A DNA stretch of 64,000 bases from Tritrichomonas musculus (lineage: Eukaryota > Parabasalia > Tritrichomonadida > Tritrichomonadidae): NCBI GenBank assembly GCA_039105265.1, contig JAPFFF010000019.1, positions 434,001-498,000 on the forward strand, read 5' to 3'. Of the stretch, positions 11,693-20,761 are shown in pieces. Positions within the stretch are counted from its first letter, which is position 1, and the number at the start of each line of letters is the position of its first letter. A program made the position numbers and the translations under genes. The notes beneath the pieces are model-generated. The model saw only the letters and a program-made list of their open reading frames with translations, was not told the DNA's origin and made no database searches.

Positions 11693-12556
11693 ATGAGTGA
11701 CAGTGATTATTTTAGTGATAGTGAAGAAGAAGAAGTTAACTTTGAGAAAGAAAACATTCGATCAAAAATAAAAGCAAGATTAAAATCAAATTTGAGTCCA
11801 AAGAATGATTCTTTAATTGCTCCAATTCATGAAGATATCGTTGCTAAATATAATTCTGTTAATGTTATTGTAGGTAAACAAAGTATGGGAAAAACAGTTA
11901 CAGCATTAGAAGAAATCATTAAAATTTCAATACTTAATACTCATCATTTATTAATTTATGTTACAAAAGATGGTGAAGAGAACGATAAAAGTTGGTTATC
12001 ATTAAAACCATTATTACAAATGCCAACAGTTGTAGTTAGTGAAAAAGATGCTGAAAAATGTATTGATGAATTATTAGCAGCAAAAAGTTTATATTACAAA
12101 ATTCGAAGAGAAAGAACCAAAAATAAAATTTCACAAGATCAATTAGATGACTTATTTAATGTTTTATTTGTTGAAGATTTTGATCGAGAATATTTACATT
12201 CAATCGTATTATTTGATGATATTTCAAATTCAAAATTATTCTCGTCAGAAGAATCATTTTTTAGTCAATTATTACGTAGATGTCGTCATACAAATATGTC
12301 TTATTTCTTATTAGTTCAAGGTTGGAAAGGGTTAAAACCACATATTAAAAATGAAATAAGTACTTTATATTTATTGCCTGGTTTTAATAAACAACAATTA
12401 CGTTACATTTATTCTCAAGCAGCAAGTAATTTAGATTTTGAAGACTTTTTTGATGCATTTCAACAATTAAATGAAATGAAACATGAACATCCAGATGAAC
12501 ATCCAATGATTGTTATTCAATGTTCTTCAGGTGGTGATACATATATTAGGTCTTAG
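11693..12556 (+). CDS. FtsK/HerA (A32-like) DNA-packaging ATPase
   Basis: This 287-residue protein has a Walker A motif, GKQSMGKT, at residues 61-68. A Walker B strand, SIVLFDD, lies near residue 172, and a later QGW segment follows a polar strand as in A32-like genome-packaging ATPases. The N-terminal 40 residues are acidic then basic and probably flexible. In Polintons, adenovirus-like elements and large DNA viruses this family pumps the genome into the capsid; that function is inferred from the family. Length fits the compact Polinton form. The start ATG at 11693 follows an A/T-rich leader. The stop overlaps the end of the convergent gene on the opposite strand by 11 bp. Confidence 0.85.
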   Translation: MSDSDYFSDSEEEEVNFEKENIRSKIKARLKSNLSPKNDSLIAPIHEDIVAKYNSVNVIVGKQSMGKTVTALEEIIKISILNTHHLLIYVTKDGEENDKSWLSLKPLLQMPTVVVSEKDAEKCIDELLAAKSLYYKIRRERTKNKISQDQLDDLFNVLFVEDFDREYLHSIVLFDDISNSKLFSSEESFFSQLLRRCRHTNMSYFLLVQGWKGLKPHIKNEISTLYLLPGFNKQQLRYIYSQAASNLDFEDFFDAFQQLNEMKHEHPDEHPMIVIQCSSGGDTYIRS

Positions 12557-12848
12557 AGTTAATAAAATTTATAACATCATTCAAAGTAATTTTAATTTTT
12601 GCAATATCATCTTTGATCTTCAAAATTTCTGAATCGTCTTTTTCTTCGTCTTCATTAACCTTCTTTAACATTAATTCACCTTTGATTTTGGTTATACGAT
12701 AACCTTGAATATGATACTTTTTGTTTAGTTTATGTGTTGTTTCTGAATCTAGTTGTTCTTTGTTCTTAGAATAGAATAAATTAAATTCATCAGTTGTGTT
12801 AAACTCTTTTAAATAATTTTGAATTGGTTCAATAATTTTCAATTCCAT
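12546..12848 (-). CDS. Small unknown Polinton protein (100 residues)
   Basis: This is a compact charged protein. Its central segment TTHKLNKKYHIQGYRITKIK looks like a small conserved alpha/beta module, and a short acidic coil (DEEKDDSE) and a final helix follow. It converges on the packaging ATPase with an 11-bp overlap of the 3' ends. The T-rich leader before ATG resembles those of neighbouring virion genes. I do not recognise the family with certainty; a structural or DNA-handling role would be a guess. Confidence 0.7.
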   Translation of the reverse strand: MELKIIEPIQNYLKEFNTTDEFNLFYSKNKEQLDSETTHKLNKKYHIQGYRITKIKGELMLKKVNEDEEKDDSEILKIKDDIAKIKITLNDVINFINSKT

Positions 12849-12899
12849 TTTAAAAAAAATAAAATTTGTTTAAACATTTTTGAAAATATTTAAAACAAT

Positions 12900-13031
12900 A
12901 TGCTGATTGAAATTCTCTTAGGAACGCTTGTTTTGATTGAGTTAATGAACACATTATTAAGAGTTATAAAGCTTTTCCCTCCAAATGAGCCACCATTAGA
13001 TGATGAAATTAGACGAAGAATGTACTCATAA
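12900..13031 (+). CDS. Tiny membrane protein (43 residues)
   Basis: ATG at 12900 opens a 43-residue frame that fills the gap between two minus-strand genes and ends 3 bp before the next one. Residues 1-20 (MLIEILLGTLVLIELMNTLL) form one hydrophobic helix, and a Pro-rich and Arg-rich tail (PPNEPPLDDEIRRRMYS) follows. The clean fit into the gap and the membrane-helix pattern argue for a real gene, although it is too short for composition tests. It might be a virion membrane or assembly peptide; that is inference. Confidence 0.5.
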   Translation: MLIEILLGTLVLIELMNTLLRVIKLFPPNEPPLDDEIRRRMYS

Positions 13032-13034
13032 ATT

Positions 13035-13316
13035 TTAACTAGGTCCATAATTATTATTATCATAAGCAGGTTGTAAGAATTTTTCTTTCCCAGTTTCTAA
13101 CCAAGGTTGAACTTTATCATTAACTGTTCGAATACCTCTTCCAATACCACTTGCAATATTACCAATTGTTCCACCTACTGTTTCTCCAACTTTTTCTAAG
13201 ACAGGTGCAACTTTATCTGCTGCAAATTGTAAACCTTTTTGAACTATTGGAACTGCTTTTTGTGCAAAATTTTTAACTTTCTCTCCTATTTTTTTAATCC
13301 AAGAACCAAAAGCCAT
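13035..13316 (-). CDS. Amphipathic virion-type protein, pVI/melittin-like
   Basis: This 93-residue protein begins MAFGSWIKKIGEKVKNFAQK, a strongly amphipathic basic helix. A Gly-rich stretch follows (GETVGGTIGNIASGIGRGI), then a polar tail ending NNNYGPS. The layout recalls adenovirus protein VI and the melittin-like lytic virion peptides described for adenovirus-related elements, which disrupt membranes during entry. That comparison rests on composition and layout, not on aligned homology. It is transcribed divergently from the first capsid gene, sharing a spacer of about 70 bp, which supports a virion role. Confidence 0.65.
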   Translation of the reverse strand: MAFGSWIKKIGEKVKNFAQKAVPIVQKGLQFAADKVAPVLEKVGETVGGTIGNIASGIGRGIRTVNDKVQPWLETGKEKFLQPAYDNNNYGPS

Positions 13317-13385
13317 TGTATAGAATTGTTTTTCATTTTAAAAAAAATTGGCTTTTCGAATTTTTTAAATTCTTCATAAAAACAG

Positions 13386-15182
13386 ATGACTTATCAAAAC
13401 GCACAATTTAAGAATACAGGAAATGATGAAGGTGACATATTAAACTTTTTCAATAATCATTTGAGGACATTAGTGCAAAAGAATGGAGGAGATAATACTT
13501 TTTCAGTTGTAGAAGAATTATGTCATGACAAAGATGAAACAATTCCAATTGGTACAAAAACAAAAATAAGATTAACTCATTCTGGTCATACAATATCTCA
13601 AATAGAGAAAAGTTTTCTTCGATTAATCGTAGATTTAAATCTATCAATGAACAAAACAATTGCTCCCAACGTGTTTACTGGAAAAGATTGGGAAAAATTA
13701 AATTTGATTTTCGTTGGTTTCAAAGATGCTGTTGAAATCATATCTGAATTACAATTTTGGGTTGATGGAAAATTAATTTCAGGTTATCATCAAAGTGAAA
13801 TGGTTAGAGAATCCTTCGCATATAATTCAATTCGACCAAAAGATTCAAAGTATAATTCTGCTCATTCTCATTCGTTATGGGAAAGTGTTTGTTGTATGTC
13901 TCCAAATGTTGCAGGTGTTTATATTCCAATGAGTGCATTTGAAGGTAATAATAAGAAAGTACAGGTCAAAATGGAACTTGTAATTCCTTTCACAGATCAA
14001 TTAGCATTACAAGCTTGGAGATTATATCCAAATCGAATTTTAGGAGAAGTTGAAGAAGAAATAAAATTCACATTAGATGGTTTAGTTTGGTGTCAAGTTC
14101 CTCCAAAGAATGTTGCCGAAGCTATTAAATTTTGGACATCAGCAAATAATGGTGAATTAAATGCACCTGATCTTCCAATTACAAATCATTTTGTTCAAAT
14201 TAATCAAGAGGCACTCATTGTTTCCAAAGTTTATCAATGTGCGTTCGGAAACTTTAAAGCGAACGATACAACAGAAAACAAACTTCCAAATAATGCCTAT
14301 TATTGTGCATCGAGTGTACATGATGCGACTGGTGTCGCACAATGGAATAAATATGAAATAGATTTGAATACATTAGAAGTTAATGTAAATGAATGTAAAA
14401 TTGAAAAATGTCGTACAAATTGTGCTGGATTTGGTGTCAAACCTGATGTTATTGAAGCTTTAATGACAACTTTACAAGAACCAATTATTATTCCATCTCA
14501 AGAATTAACACGATATCAATTTGAATCAAGAATTACAGAAAAACGAATAGATATTTCAAAATCAATTCCATTAAAGAATGCAACAAATATTACTTTAATG
14601 TTTCCAAGTAAACCAAATGACTTAACAGTTTATCAAAATCCAATGTTTACTCAATTTAGATTATCAGTTAATAAAAAGAAATATCCAGAAACTGAGTTTG
14701 ATAATTCTTGGGATGGAAGATTTGTTCAATATCAATTAATGGCAAATGAATTAGATGGGTATATTGAACCAACAGTTGAATATTTAGAATCAATATCTAG
14801 ACCTTTAAATCATGTTTATGAATCGATTCCAACCATGAATCAGCATGATCGATATTTCATGTGTCCATTTGATAATACAAGTTTTGGAATTAATTTTCAA
14901 TTGGAGAGAGGTAATTCTGGATATGTATTTGATGGAGTTGATACTGGTAATCAAGCTGTTTCAATTGAATTCCGTGGAAATCTTATTGAAGTTGATGAGA
15001 AATGTCGTTATTTATACCCATATTATAAAAATAATGCAGGAACAATTCAAGTAAATACAGACGCGGGATCAAAAGTTTCACCAATTCCAGAAATGTGGAT
15101 TTGTTCTGATACTTATTGGACTTGGTCAATTCAAGATGGTGTTCAATATTACCCACGTGGAAGACCAACTGGTTATGACTAA
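13386..15182 (+). CDS. Major capsid protein (double jelly-roll type), paralog 1
   Basis: The 598-residue frame starts MTYQNAQFKN. It shares long blocks with the gene just downstream, including FVGFKDAVEII, DGKLIS, RESFAYNSIR, LQAWRLYPNRILGE, LDGLVWCQVPP, WDGRFVQYQLMANELDG and PEMWICSDTYWTWS. Size, position after the packaging ATPase and beta-rich composition fit the hexon-like double jelly-roll capsid proteins known in Polintons. The assignment is by context and segment style; no structure was computed. The gene looks whole. Confidence 0.75.
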   Translation: MTYQNAQFKNTGNDEGDILNFFNNHLRTLVQKNGGDNTFSVVEELCHDKDETIPIGTKTKIRLTHSGHTISQIEKSFLRLIVDLNLSMNKTIAPNVFTGKDWEKLNLIFVGFKDAVEIISELQFWVDGKLISGYHQSEMVRESFAYNSIRPKDSKYNSAHSHSLWESVCCMSPNVAGVYIPMSAFEGNNKKVQVKMELVIPFTDQLALQAWRLYPNRILGEVEEEIKFTLDGLVWCQVPPKNVAEAIKFWTSANNGELNAPDLPITNHFVQINQEALIVSKVYQCAFGNFKANDTTENKLPNNAYYCASSVHDATGVAQWNKYEIDLNTLEVNVNECKIEKCRTNCAGFGVKPDVIEALMTTLQEPIIIPSQELTRYQFESRITEKRIDISKSIPLKNATNITLMFPSKPNDLTVYQNPMFTQFRLSVNKKKYPETEFDNSWDGRFVQYQLMANELDGYIEPTVEYLESISRPLNHVYESIPTMNQHDRYFMCPFDNTSFGINFQLERGNSGYVFDGVDTGNQAVSIEFRGNLIEVDEKCRYLYPYYKNNAGTIQVNTDAGSKVSPIPEMWICSDTYWTWSIQDGVQYYPRGRPTGYD

Positions 15183-15213
15183 GATAAGATCTAAATTTTT
15201 TTTGCAAGAACAA

Positions 15214-17041
15214 ATGACTTATCAAAACGCTCAATTTAGAAACTTTGGAAATGATGAAGGTGACATATTAAACTTTTTCAATGATCATTTAAGAAATTTG
15301 GTATCAAAAAATGGAGGAGATAATACTTTTTCATCATTTTCAGAAGAATTTCATGATAAAGATTTACCAATAGAAAAGTTATCAGAAAAAACAAGAATAT
15401 TGTTAACTCATTCAAATCATACAATATCACAAATAGAAAAAGGTTTTATTTCAATGATTGTTGAATTTGATGTCGCATTTGAAAATCAATTTGATCAAGA
15501 AGAAAATTGGTATTTTAAATTGTATGATGAACACGGAAATCATAGTGGTTGGCGACCAAGTGATCAAGGTCAGATCAATCAAATCTTTGTTGGTTTCAAA
15601 GATGCTGTTGAAATAATTGATGAAGCAAGATTCTTTGTTGACGGTAAATTAATTTCAAATTATCATCAAACAGAAATGATTCGAGAATCTTTTGCATATA
15701 ATTCTATTCGTTCTCGTGATTCAAAATTAAATTCACCTCACTCTCATTCATTATATGAAAATGTAATCAAAATGTCTCCAAACGTATGTGGAGTGTATAT
15801 TCCAATAATGAATCTTGCTTGGGACAATGGGGAAAAATCTTGGGTGCATGTTGAATTAGATTTAAACATTCCTTTCACAGATCAATTGGTTTTACAAGCT
15901 TGGAGATTATATCCAAATCGAATTCTTGGTGAAATAGAAGAAGAAGTAAGATTTTGTTTAGATGGTTTAGTTTGGTGTCAAGTTCCTCCAAAGAATGTCG
16001 GAAAAAGATCCATGACTCACTACCTTGATGACCGAATAGAATATAATGCACCTGATGTTCCAATAACAAATCGTTTCTCTCAAATTAATCAATACGGTTT
16101 AATTGTTCAGTCAATGTCTGTCGATTCTCTCCAAACAACAATTGCCACACAAAATAATACATTCAACACATTTAGATGTTTATCATCAATCCCATTCGAT
16201 TTGGATCAATATGATTCACGAATTGCATTAAATCCTCCTGGGGTTAATTTTGTGACACTTGGAGTCATGTATAATAAATTACAATATAATCCAAGAAGTG
16301 TAAAAATAAGAGAAGGAAGATCAAATTTGTTTGGATTTGGAATTAAACCAAATGTATTAGAATCATTAATGACAACTTTTCAAGAACCTTTAATTGTACC
16401 AGCTCAAGAATTAAGAAGAGTAATTTTTGATCAACCAATAACAGAAAAAGGAATATATGTTTCAAAAAGTATGCCATTAGTTAATGCTACAAATATAACA
16501 ATGATGTTTCCAACGTCTCCTTTTGATTATACTGTTTATAGAAATATTATGCATAAAAATGTTCAATTAATTATTGATAAGAAATTATATCCACAAAAAG
16601 AATTTGAAAATACTTGGGATGGAAGATTTGTTCAATATCAATTAATGGCAAATGAATTAGATGGAATTGAAGCAACACCAGAATATTTAGAATCAATATC
16701 TCAACCTTTGAATGATTTACAAAATAATTATTCACAATATGTCAATTCATATTTTGACGACACAAATTTTGGAATTAATTTTCAATTAGAGAGAGGTAAT
16801 TCTGGATATGTATTTGATGGAGTTGATACAGATAATCATGAAGTTTTGGATTCGATTCAAAGCAGATTCAATTGCGCCAGAAGAACATTACAATATATAC
16901 ACTTTTCCAAATACAGATGATAATACTATATTAAATACAGCTCATCCAGAAATGTGGATTTGTTCTGATACTTATTGGACTTGGTCAATTCAAGATGGAG
17001 TTCAATATCATGATGATGGAGTACCAAGTGGCTATAAGTAA
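15214..17041 (+). pseudogene. Major capsid protein paralog 2, broken
   Basis: This tandem copy begins MTYQNAQFRNFGNDEGDILN, 31 bp after paralog 1, and keeps the same order of conserved blocks through to the PEMWICSDTYWTWS end. It differs from paralog 1 by many substitutions and several loop-length changes, so the duplication is old compared with the insertion. The reading frame looks broken, with about one break. Two capsid paralogs in one Polinton would be unusual and may reflect specialised capsomers. Confidence 0.7.
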
Positions 17042-17065
17042 AATTTTTATTTGATTAGAAAAAAT

Positions 17066-17545
17066 ATGTCAACATTAATTTCATATAACATTGATCCTCG
17101 ATTAAATATTCAACCTACAAAAATTCATAAAACTTATTATCCAATTCAAGGTTGGAAGATAGATAATCCTGAAAAACAAAAATTAGATGAATGTCTAACA
17201 GTTGATAACTTTTATTTAGAAAAAGATAGATTTGTTTATAAATTTCCATCAGAATTTCATACACCTACTCAAGGTCAAGAACGATATATCATTTATCAAT
17301 ATTGTTATTTATTAAAAGATGGACATACTGCATCAAATTATACCGTTCATGCGAGTTTTGTTCCTCGAAATAATTATTGTGATAGTTTAGTTTATGTTGC
17401 AAATTTACAAGTTCCTGATGATAATAGAAAATATTTAATTGATTCAGAGATGAGACAAGGCTTTATGGTTTGGTTTAAAGATACTCGAACAAGAAAAATA
17501 ATAGTTCCTGATTATTTCATTATTTTCTTAAAATTAGAATATTGA
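17066..17545 (+). CDS. Candidate minor capsid (penton-like) protein
   Basis: This 159-residue protein starts at the ATG MSTLISYNIDPRLN, 24 bp after the capsid paralog region. It is beta-rich, with alternating hydrophobic and polar stretches (ERYIIYQYCYLL, YTVHASFVP, SLVYVANLQVP) and a hydrophobic end, FIIFLKLEY. Polintons usually place a single jelly-roll penton gene beside the major capsid gene, and the size would suit one jelly roll. That is inference from position and composition; I see no diagnostic motif. Confidence 0.5.
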   Translation: MSTLISYNIDPRLNIQPTKIHKTYYPIQGWKIDNPEKQKLDECLTVDNFYLEKDRFVYKFPSEFHTPTQGQERYIIYQYCYLLKDGHTASNYTVHASFVPRNNYCDSLVYVANLQVPDDNRKYLIDSEMRQGFMVWFKDTRTRKIIVPDYFIIFLKLEY

Positions 17546-17580
17546 ATCAATTTTATTTTTGGTGCGAAAATAAAAATTTA

Positions 17581-20500
17581 ATGACAGGTGTTTGGACCGA
17601 TACAGATTTTGAAAATTTTGCAAAAGTAGGAGGTGGAGGAGGACCTGCAATTGATACTAGTAAATTTGTTCAAAACGAAAATGGAGTTGCAAAAGATTTA
17701 CATGTTAATGGCACTTTATTTTGTTCGGAAAATGTCACGTTTCTTCAACCTGAGACAGTAATTTGGAACACTGATAAAGGAACTAAAAATTTAAAAAATA
17801 TTTATGAAGATATTGGACAAATTCAAGCCGCGGATAAAGATGAATTAGAAAGAACAATGGATACAAAAGATAATGTAATCAAAGCAAATTTAACAACATC
17901 TATTAATGCCAATAAAGCTCAAATTGATACTCTAACAACAGATTTGAACGAAAATAAAACAAAAACCACAACTGTGGAAACAAATTTGAATAATCATCTA
18001 ACTGACTATAATACATTTAAATCAAATACGAATACATCATTAATATCTGAAACGACAGCAAGAGAAAATGCTGATACTCAAATAAAAAATAGATTAGACA
18101 TAATTGAACCAGTCATTCCAAAAATTCAAAATGACACTTATCTTTATCCAAAAACCTACCCTAGTGTTTTTCAGAATTCTGTTCAATTTAATTTTCAACA
18201 TTCCGAGGAAAACAAAACATTAACTCCAAACCAAATCTATTCACAACTTCAAAATTTAGACGACGAAGGAAATGCAAAATATAATTTTATGCTACAATGG
18301 TATCCGAGATCAACACCATCCGCGGATTATGGAAAACCAACGATAAGTTCAAATACTGTTTCAGCTAATAAAGTTGGACAGAAAGTCAATGATTTATTCG
18401 ATGTGAGAAAAAAATCATTTTCAATTCTTGATGAAACAGAGGATCTTCCAAAATTGGTTTTTGATATCAAGCCACTCTTTCTCCACAGTGCCTATGTTCT
18501 TGACGGTTCCACGTCATCAAAAAATATAATTGAGTTACATTCTGCTTTGAAATCAATTCCAAAATTAACAGATTCAATAACTCATTTTATGAATGATTTA
18601 ACATTCGAAAGAGAAGTATCTTCAGAGGGCAAGGTCAAAAAAGAAGAATATATTTATCCAAGACAAATTTCAAGGTTCAACGGTCTCGTCTTATTCTACA
18701 ATTCCGGTAATTCTAGACATGTTCATTCACATAAAATTATTAATTGCTTATCGAATTTTTATGATGATGGAACTACAAGACCATCATTTCCGTTATATTA
18801 TTTTCCCAAAGGAACAACAGAGGAACAAATTAAGAATGGATCAGCGACAAAACTATCAAAAACAGTTTCAGAAATTTGTCACAAAATAGTTGATTTAGAC
18901 GATGTTGAAAAAAAAGAAATTCAATTACCAGGTGAAGATACATCAACAAAACGATTAGAAGTGAATATTCAATCTTATTTTCCAAAAGGTATTTTGATTG
19001 GTGATGGTTCAAATGATAAATCAAAAACACTTGATGTTTATCGTCAAATATCAGGTTTACCATCAATTGATCAAGAAGTCCTTGAAAAATTAAAACATTT
19101 TACTATTGAAACTCTTGATTGGGAAGAAAAAGATGAGGACGGTGATGTTGCGGCGACAAAACAAACAACTCTAACCTGTAATGATTTAGTTTATTTTCCA
19201 AAAGGTTGGGCAATTCGGTACAAAAGAGCCGATAATAAATATATCGTATTGACATCATCCGCTTTTACGGCGATTCATCAATGGACAAATCAACAAATTG
19301 TTGATAATTATTATACTCAAAAAGTTGTTGATACAGCTCAAATTGGAAAAAACAAAAAGAAAGGAACAACGTTTCGATCAGTTCAACCCCAAACATATTC
19401 TGAAGTTTTTGATGAAATAGATTTAGACAAAATGAATGCAGAACGAGAAGCTGAACATCAAATTATTGATCGAATTTTTGATTATATTAATCTTACTTAT
19501 AATGCTTTAAATGAAACTGATCAAGATTTAGAAAATAATCATCTGACAAATAAACAATTAGGATTAATATTTAGAAATTCAATATTTGCAGAATCAATGA
19601 AAAACTCAATTCCGTTAAAACCTTTAAAACCTCAAGAATTAGCTGCTTATGGTTTTGTTAATTTTGAACAACATGGTTCTGAAATATTTGACGATCATGG
19701 TAGACATGCATTTAAAACTTGTACTTATTCAATTGATTCTAATTCAAATACGATCTTAAATATTGAATTAAAAGGAATTGATCATTATCATGCTGATCAT
19801 TTAATAATTCATGTTTTCGAAAGAGAAAGAGATATAACTAAATTAGGTTATGCATTATCAAATATTGATTTAGTATTTGATGTTCAAATTAGTTCTAATC
19901 AAATTGAATCAAATTTGTCATCAAAATTATATACATATTCAATAACAAAAGATGCAAATGTTGATAAAGTAATGATTCAAATAATTGGTACATTTAATTT
20001 AAAAATGTTAGAAGATGAAAATGATTTGAATTTTTGGGAAGATCAAGAAGAAAATATAGAACCTGATATTGAATTAGATAATCGAATTATTGTATATTAT
20101 CAATTACCTGCAAATGAGAATTTCAAAAATTATTTGGCCACTCTTGGTTCATCATCATCAGGAGGTTCTATAGATTTTGATACATTAACTAGAATAACAA
20201 ATTTAGAAAATACAATGAAAAATTATACTGAAAGGGTATCAACCTTAGAATCAAATGTTGATCAAATTGGAAATGTATTTTCTGCTGATACTACTGAGAG
20301 TCAAGAATATCGAAATAAAGAAGGTTTTGTCATAAATAATAAAGCTCAAACATTGGCATTAAATGAGGAAAAACCAGTTGTATTAACATTGGAAGAAAAA
20401 TTAAAGAAATGGCAAGACGAAGAACTAGATCAATTAAAATGGTTAAATCAAGGAATCAAAGAGATTTGGTCATTTTGTGCTGGTCTTTCAGAAGATTTAT

Positions 20501-20733
20501 CTCGATTAGAAGAGAATCAATGTCAATGTGGAGGTAGTGGAACAGTATCAGATGACAAATTAACTGCTTTGGAACGTAAATGTAAAAATATTGAAACTGA
20601 TCTAACGTTTGAAAATTTGACAACTGAGAATCGAATTAAGATCTTAGAAGATAAAACTAAAAATATTGAATGTGATAAATTTTATGATAGTAGAATTCAG
20701 TTATTAGAAGAAAAATGTTCCACAATTGAGTAA
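17581..20733 (+). CDS. Fibre-like structural protein 1 (1,050 residues)
   Basis: The frame starts at MTGVWTDTDFENFAKVGGGG; the nearest upstream extension has no ATG. A coiled coil spans about residues 85-175 (repeats around KANLTTSINANKAQIDTLTT), as in trimeric phage and adenovirus fibre shafts. A long beta-rich middle follows, and a second coiled coil occupies about residues 865-1,050, with repeated KNIE-type heptads and a Cys-rich QCQCGG turn. I infer a trimeric spike or receptor-binding fibre on the virion. It is followed after 28 bp by a second fibre-like gene and follows the candidate penton gene, matching the order base then fibre. The gene looks whole. Confidence 0.65.
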   Translation: MTGVWTDTDFENFAKVGGGGGPAIDTSKFVQNENGVAKDLHVNGTLFCSENVTFLQPETVIWNTDKGTKNLKNIYEDIGQIQAADKDELERTMDTKDNVIKANLTTSINANKAQIDTLTTDLNENKTKTTTVETNLNNHLTDYNTFKSNTNTSLISETTARENADTQIKNRLDIIEPVIPKIQNDTYLYPKTYPSVFQNSVQFNFQHSEENKTLTPNQIYSQLQNLDDEGNAKYNFMLQWYPRSTPSADYGKPTISSNTVSANKVGQKVNDLFDVRKKSFSILDETEDLPKLVFDIKPLFLHSAYVLDGSTSSKNIIELHSALKSIPKLTDSITHFMNDLTFEREVSSEGKVKKEEYIYPRQISRFNGLVLFYNSGNSRHVHSHKIINCLSNFYDDGTTRPSFPLYYFPKGTTEEQIKNGSATKLSKTVSEICHKIVDLDDVEKKEIQLPGEDTSTKRLEVNIQSYFPKGILIGDGSNDKSKTLDVYRQISGLPSIDQEVLEKLKHFTIETLDWEEKDEDGDVAATKQTTLTCNDLVYFPKGWAIRYKRADNKYIVLTSSAFTAIHQWTNQQIVDNYYTQKVVDTAQIGKNKKKGTTFRSVQPQTYSEVFDEIDLDKMNAEREAEHQIIDRIFDYINLTYNALNETDQDLENNHLTNKQLGLIFRNSIFAESMKNSIPLKPLKPQELAAYGFVNFEQHGSEIFDDHGRHAFKTCTYSIDSNSNTILNIELKGIDHYHADHLIIHVFERERDITKLGYALSNIDLVFDVQISSNQIESNLSSKLYTYSITKDANVDKVMIQIIGTFNLKMLEDENDLNFWEDQEENIEPDIELDNRIIVYYQLPANENFKNYLATLGSSSSGGSIDFDTLTRITNLENTMKNYTERVSTLESNVDQIGNVFSADTTESQEYRNKEGFVINNKAQTLALNEEKPVVLTLEEKLKKWQDEELDQLKWLNQGIKEIWSFCAGLSEDLSRLEENQCQCGGSGTVSDDKLTALERKCKNIETDLTFENLTTENRIKILEDKTKNIECDKFYDSRIQLLEEKCSTIE

Positions 20734-20761
20734 ATCTTATTTTTGTTGCAAATGTAAAAAA

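Noticed and set aside
17051-20761. Use of TTG as start codon for the genes near 17051, 17542 and 20726
   Set aside because: Each has a good ATG a few codons downstream, and the intervening codons are T-rich leader sequence, so the ATG starts were used.
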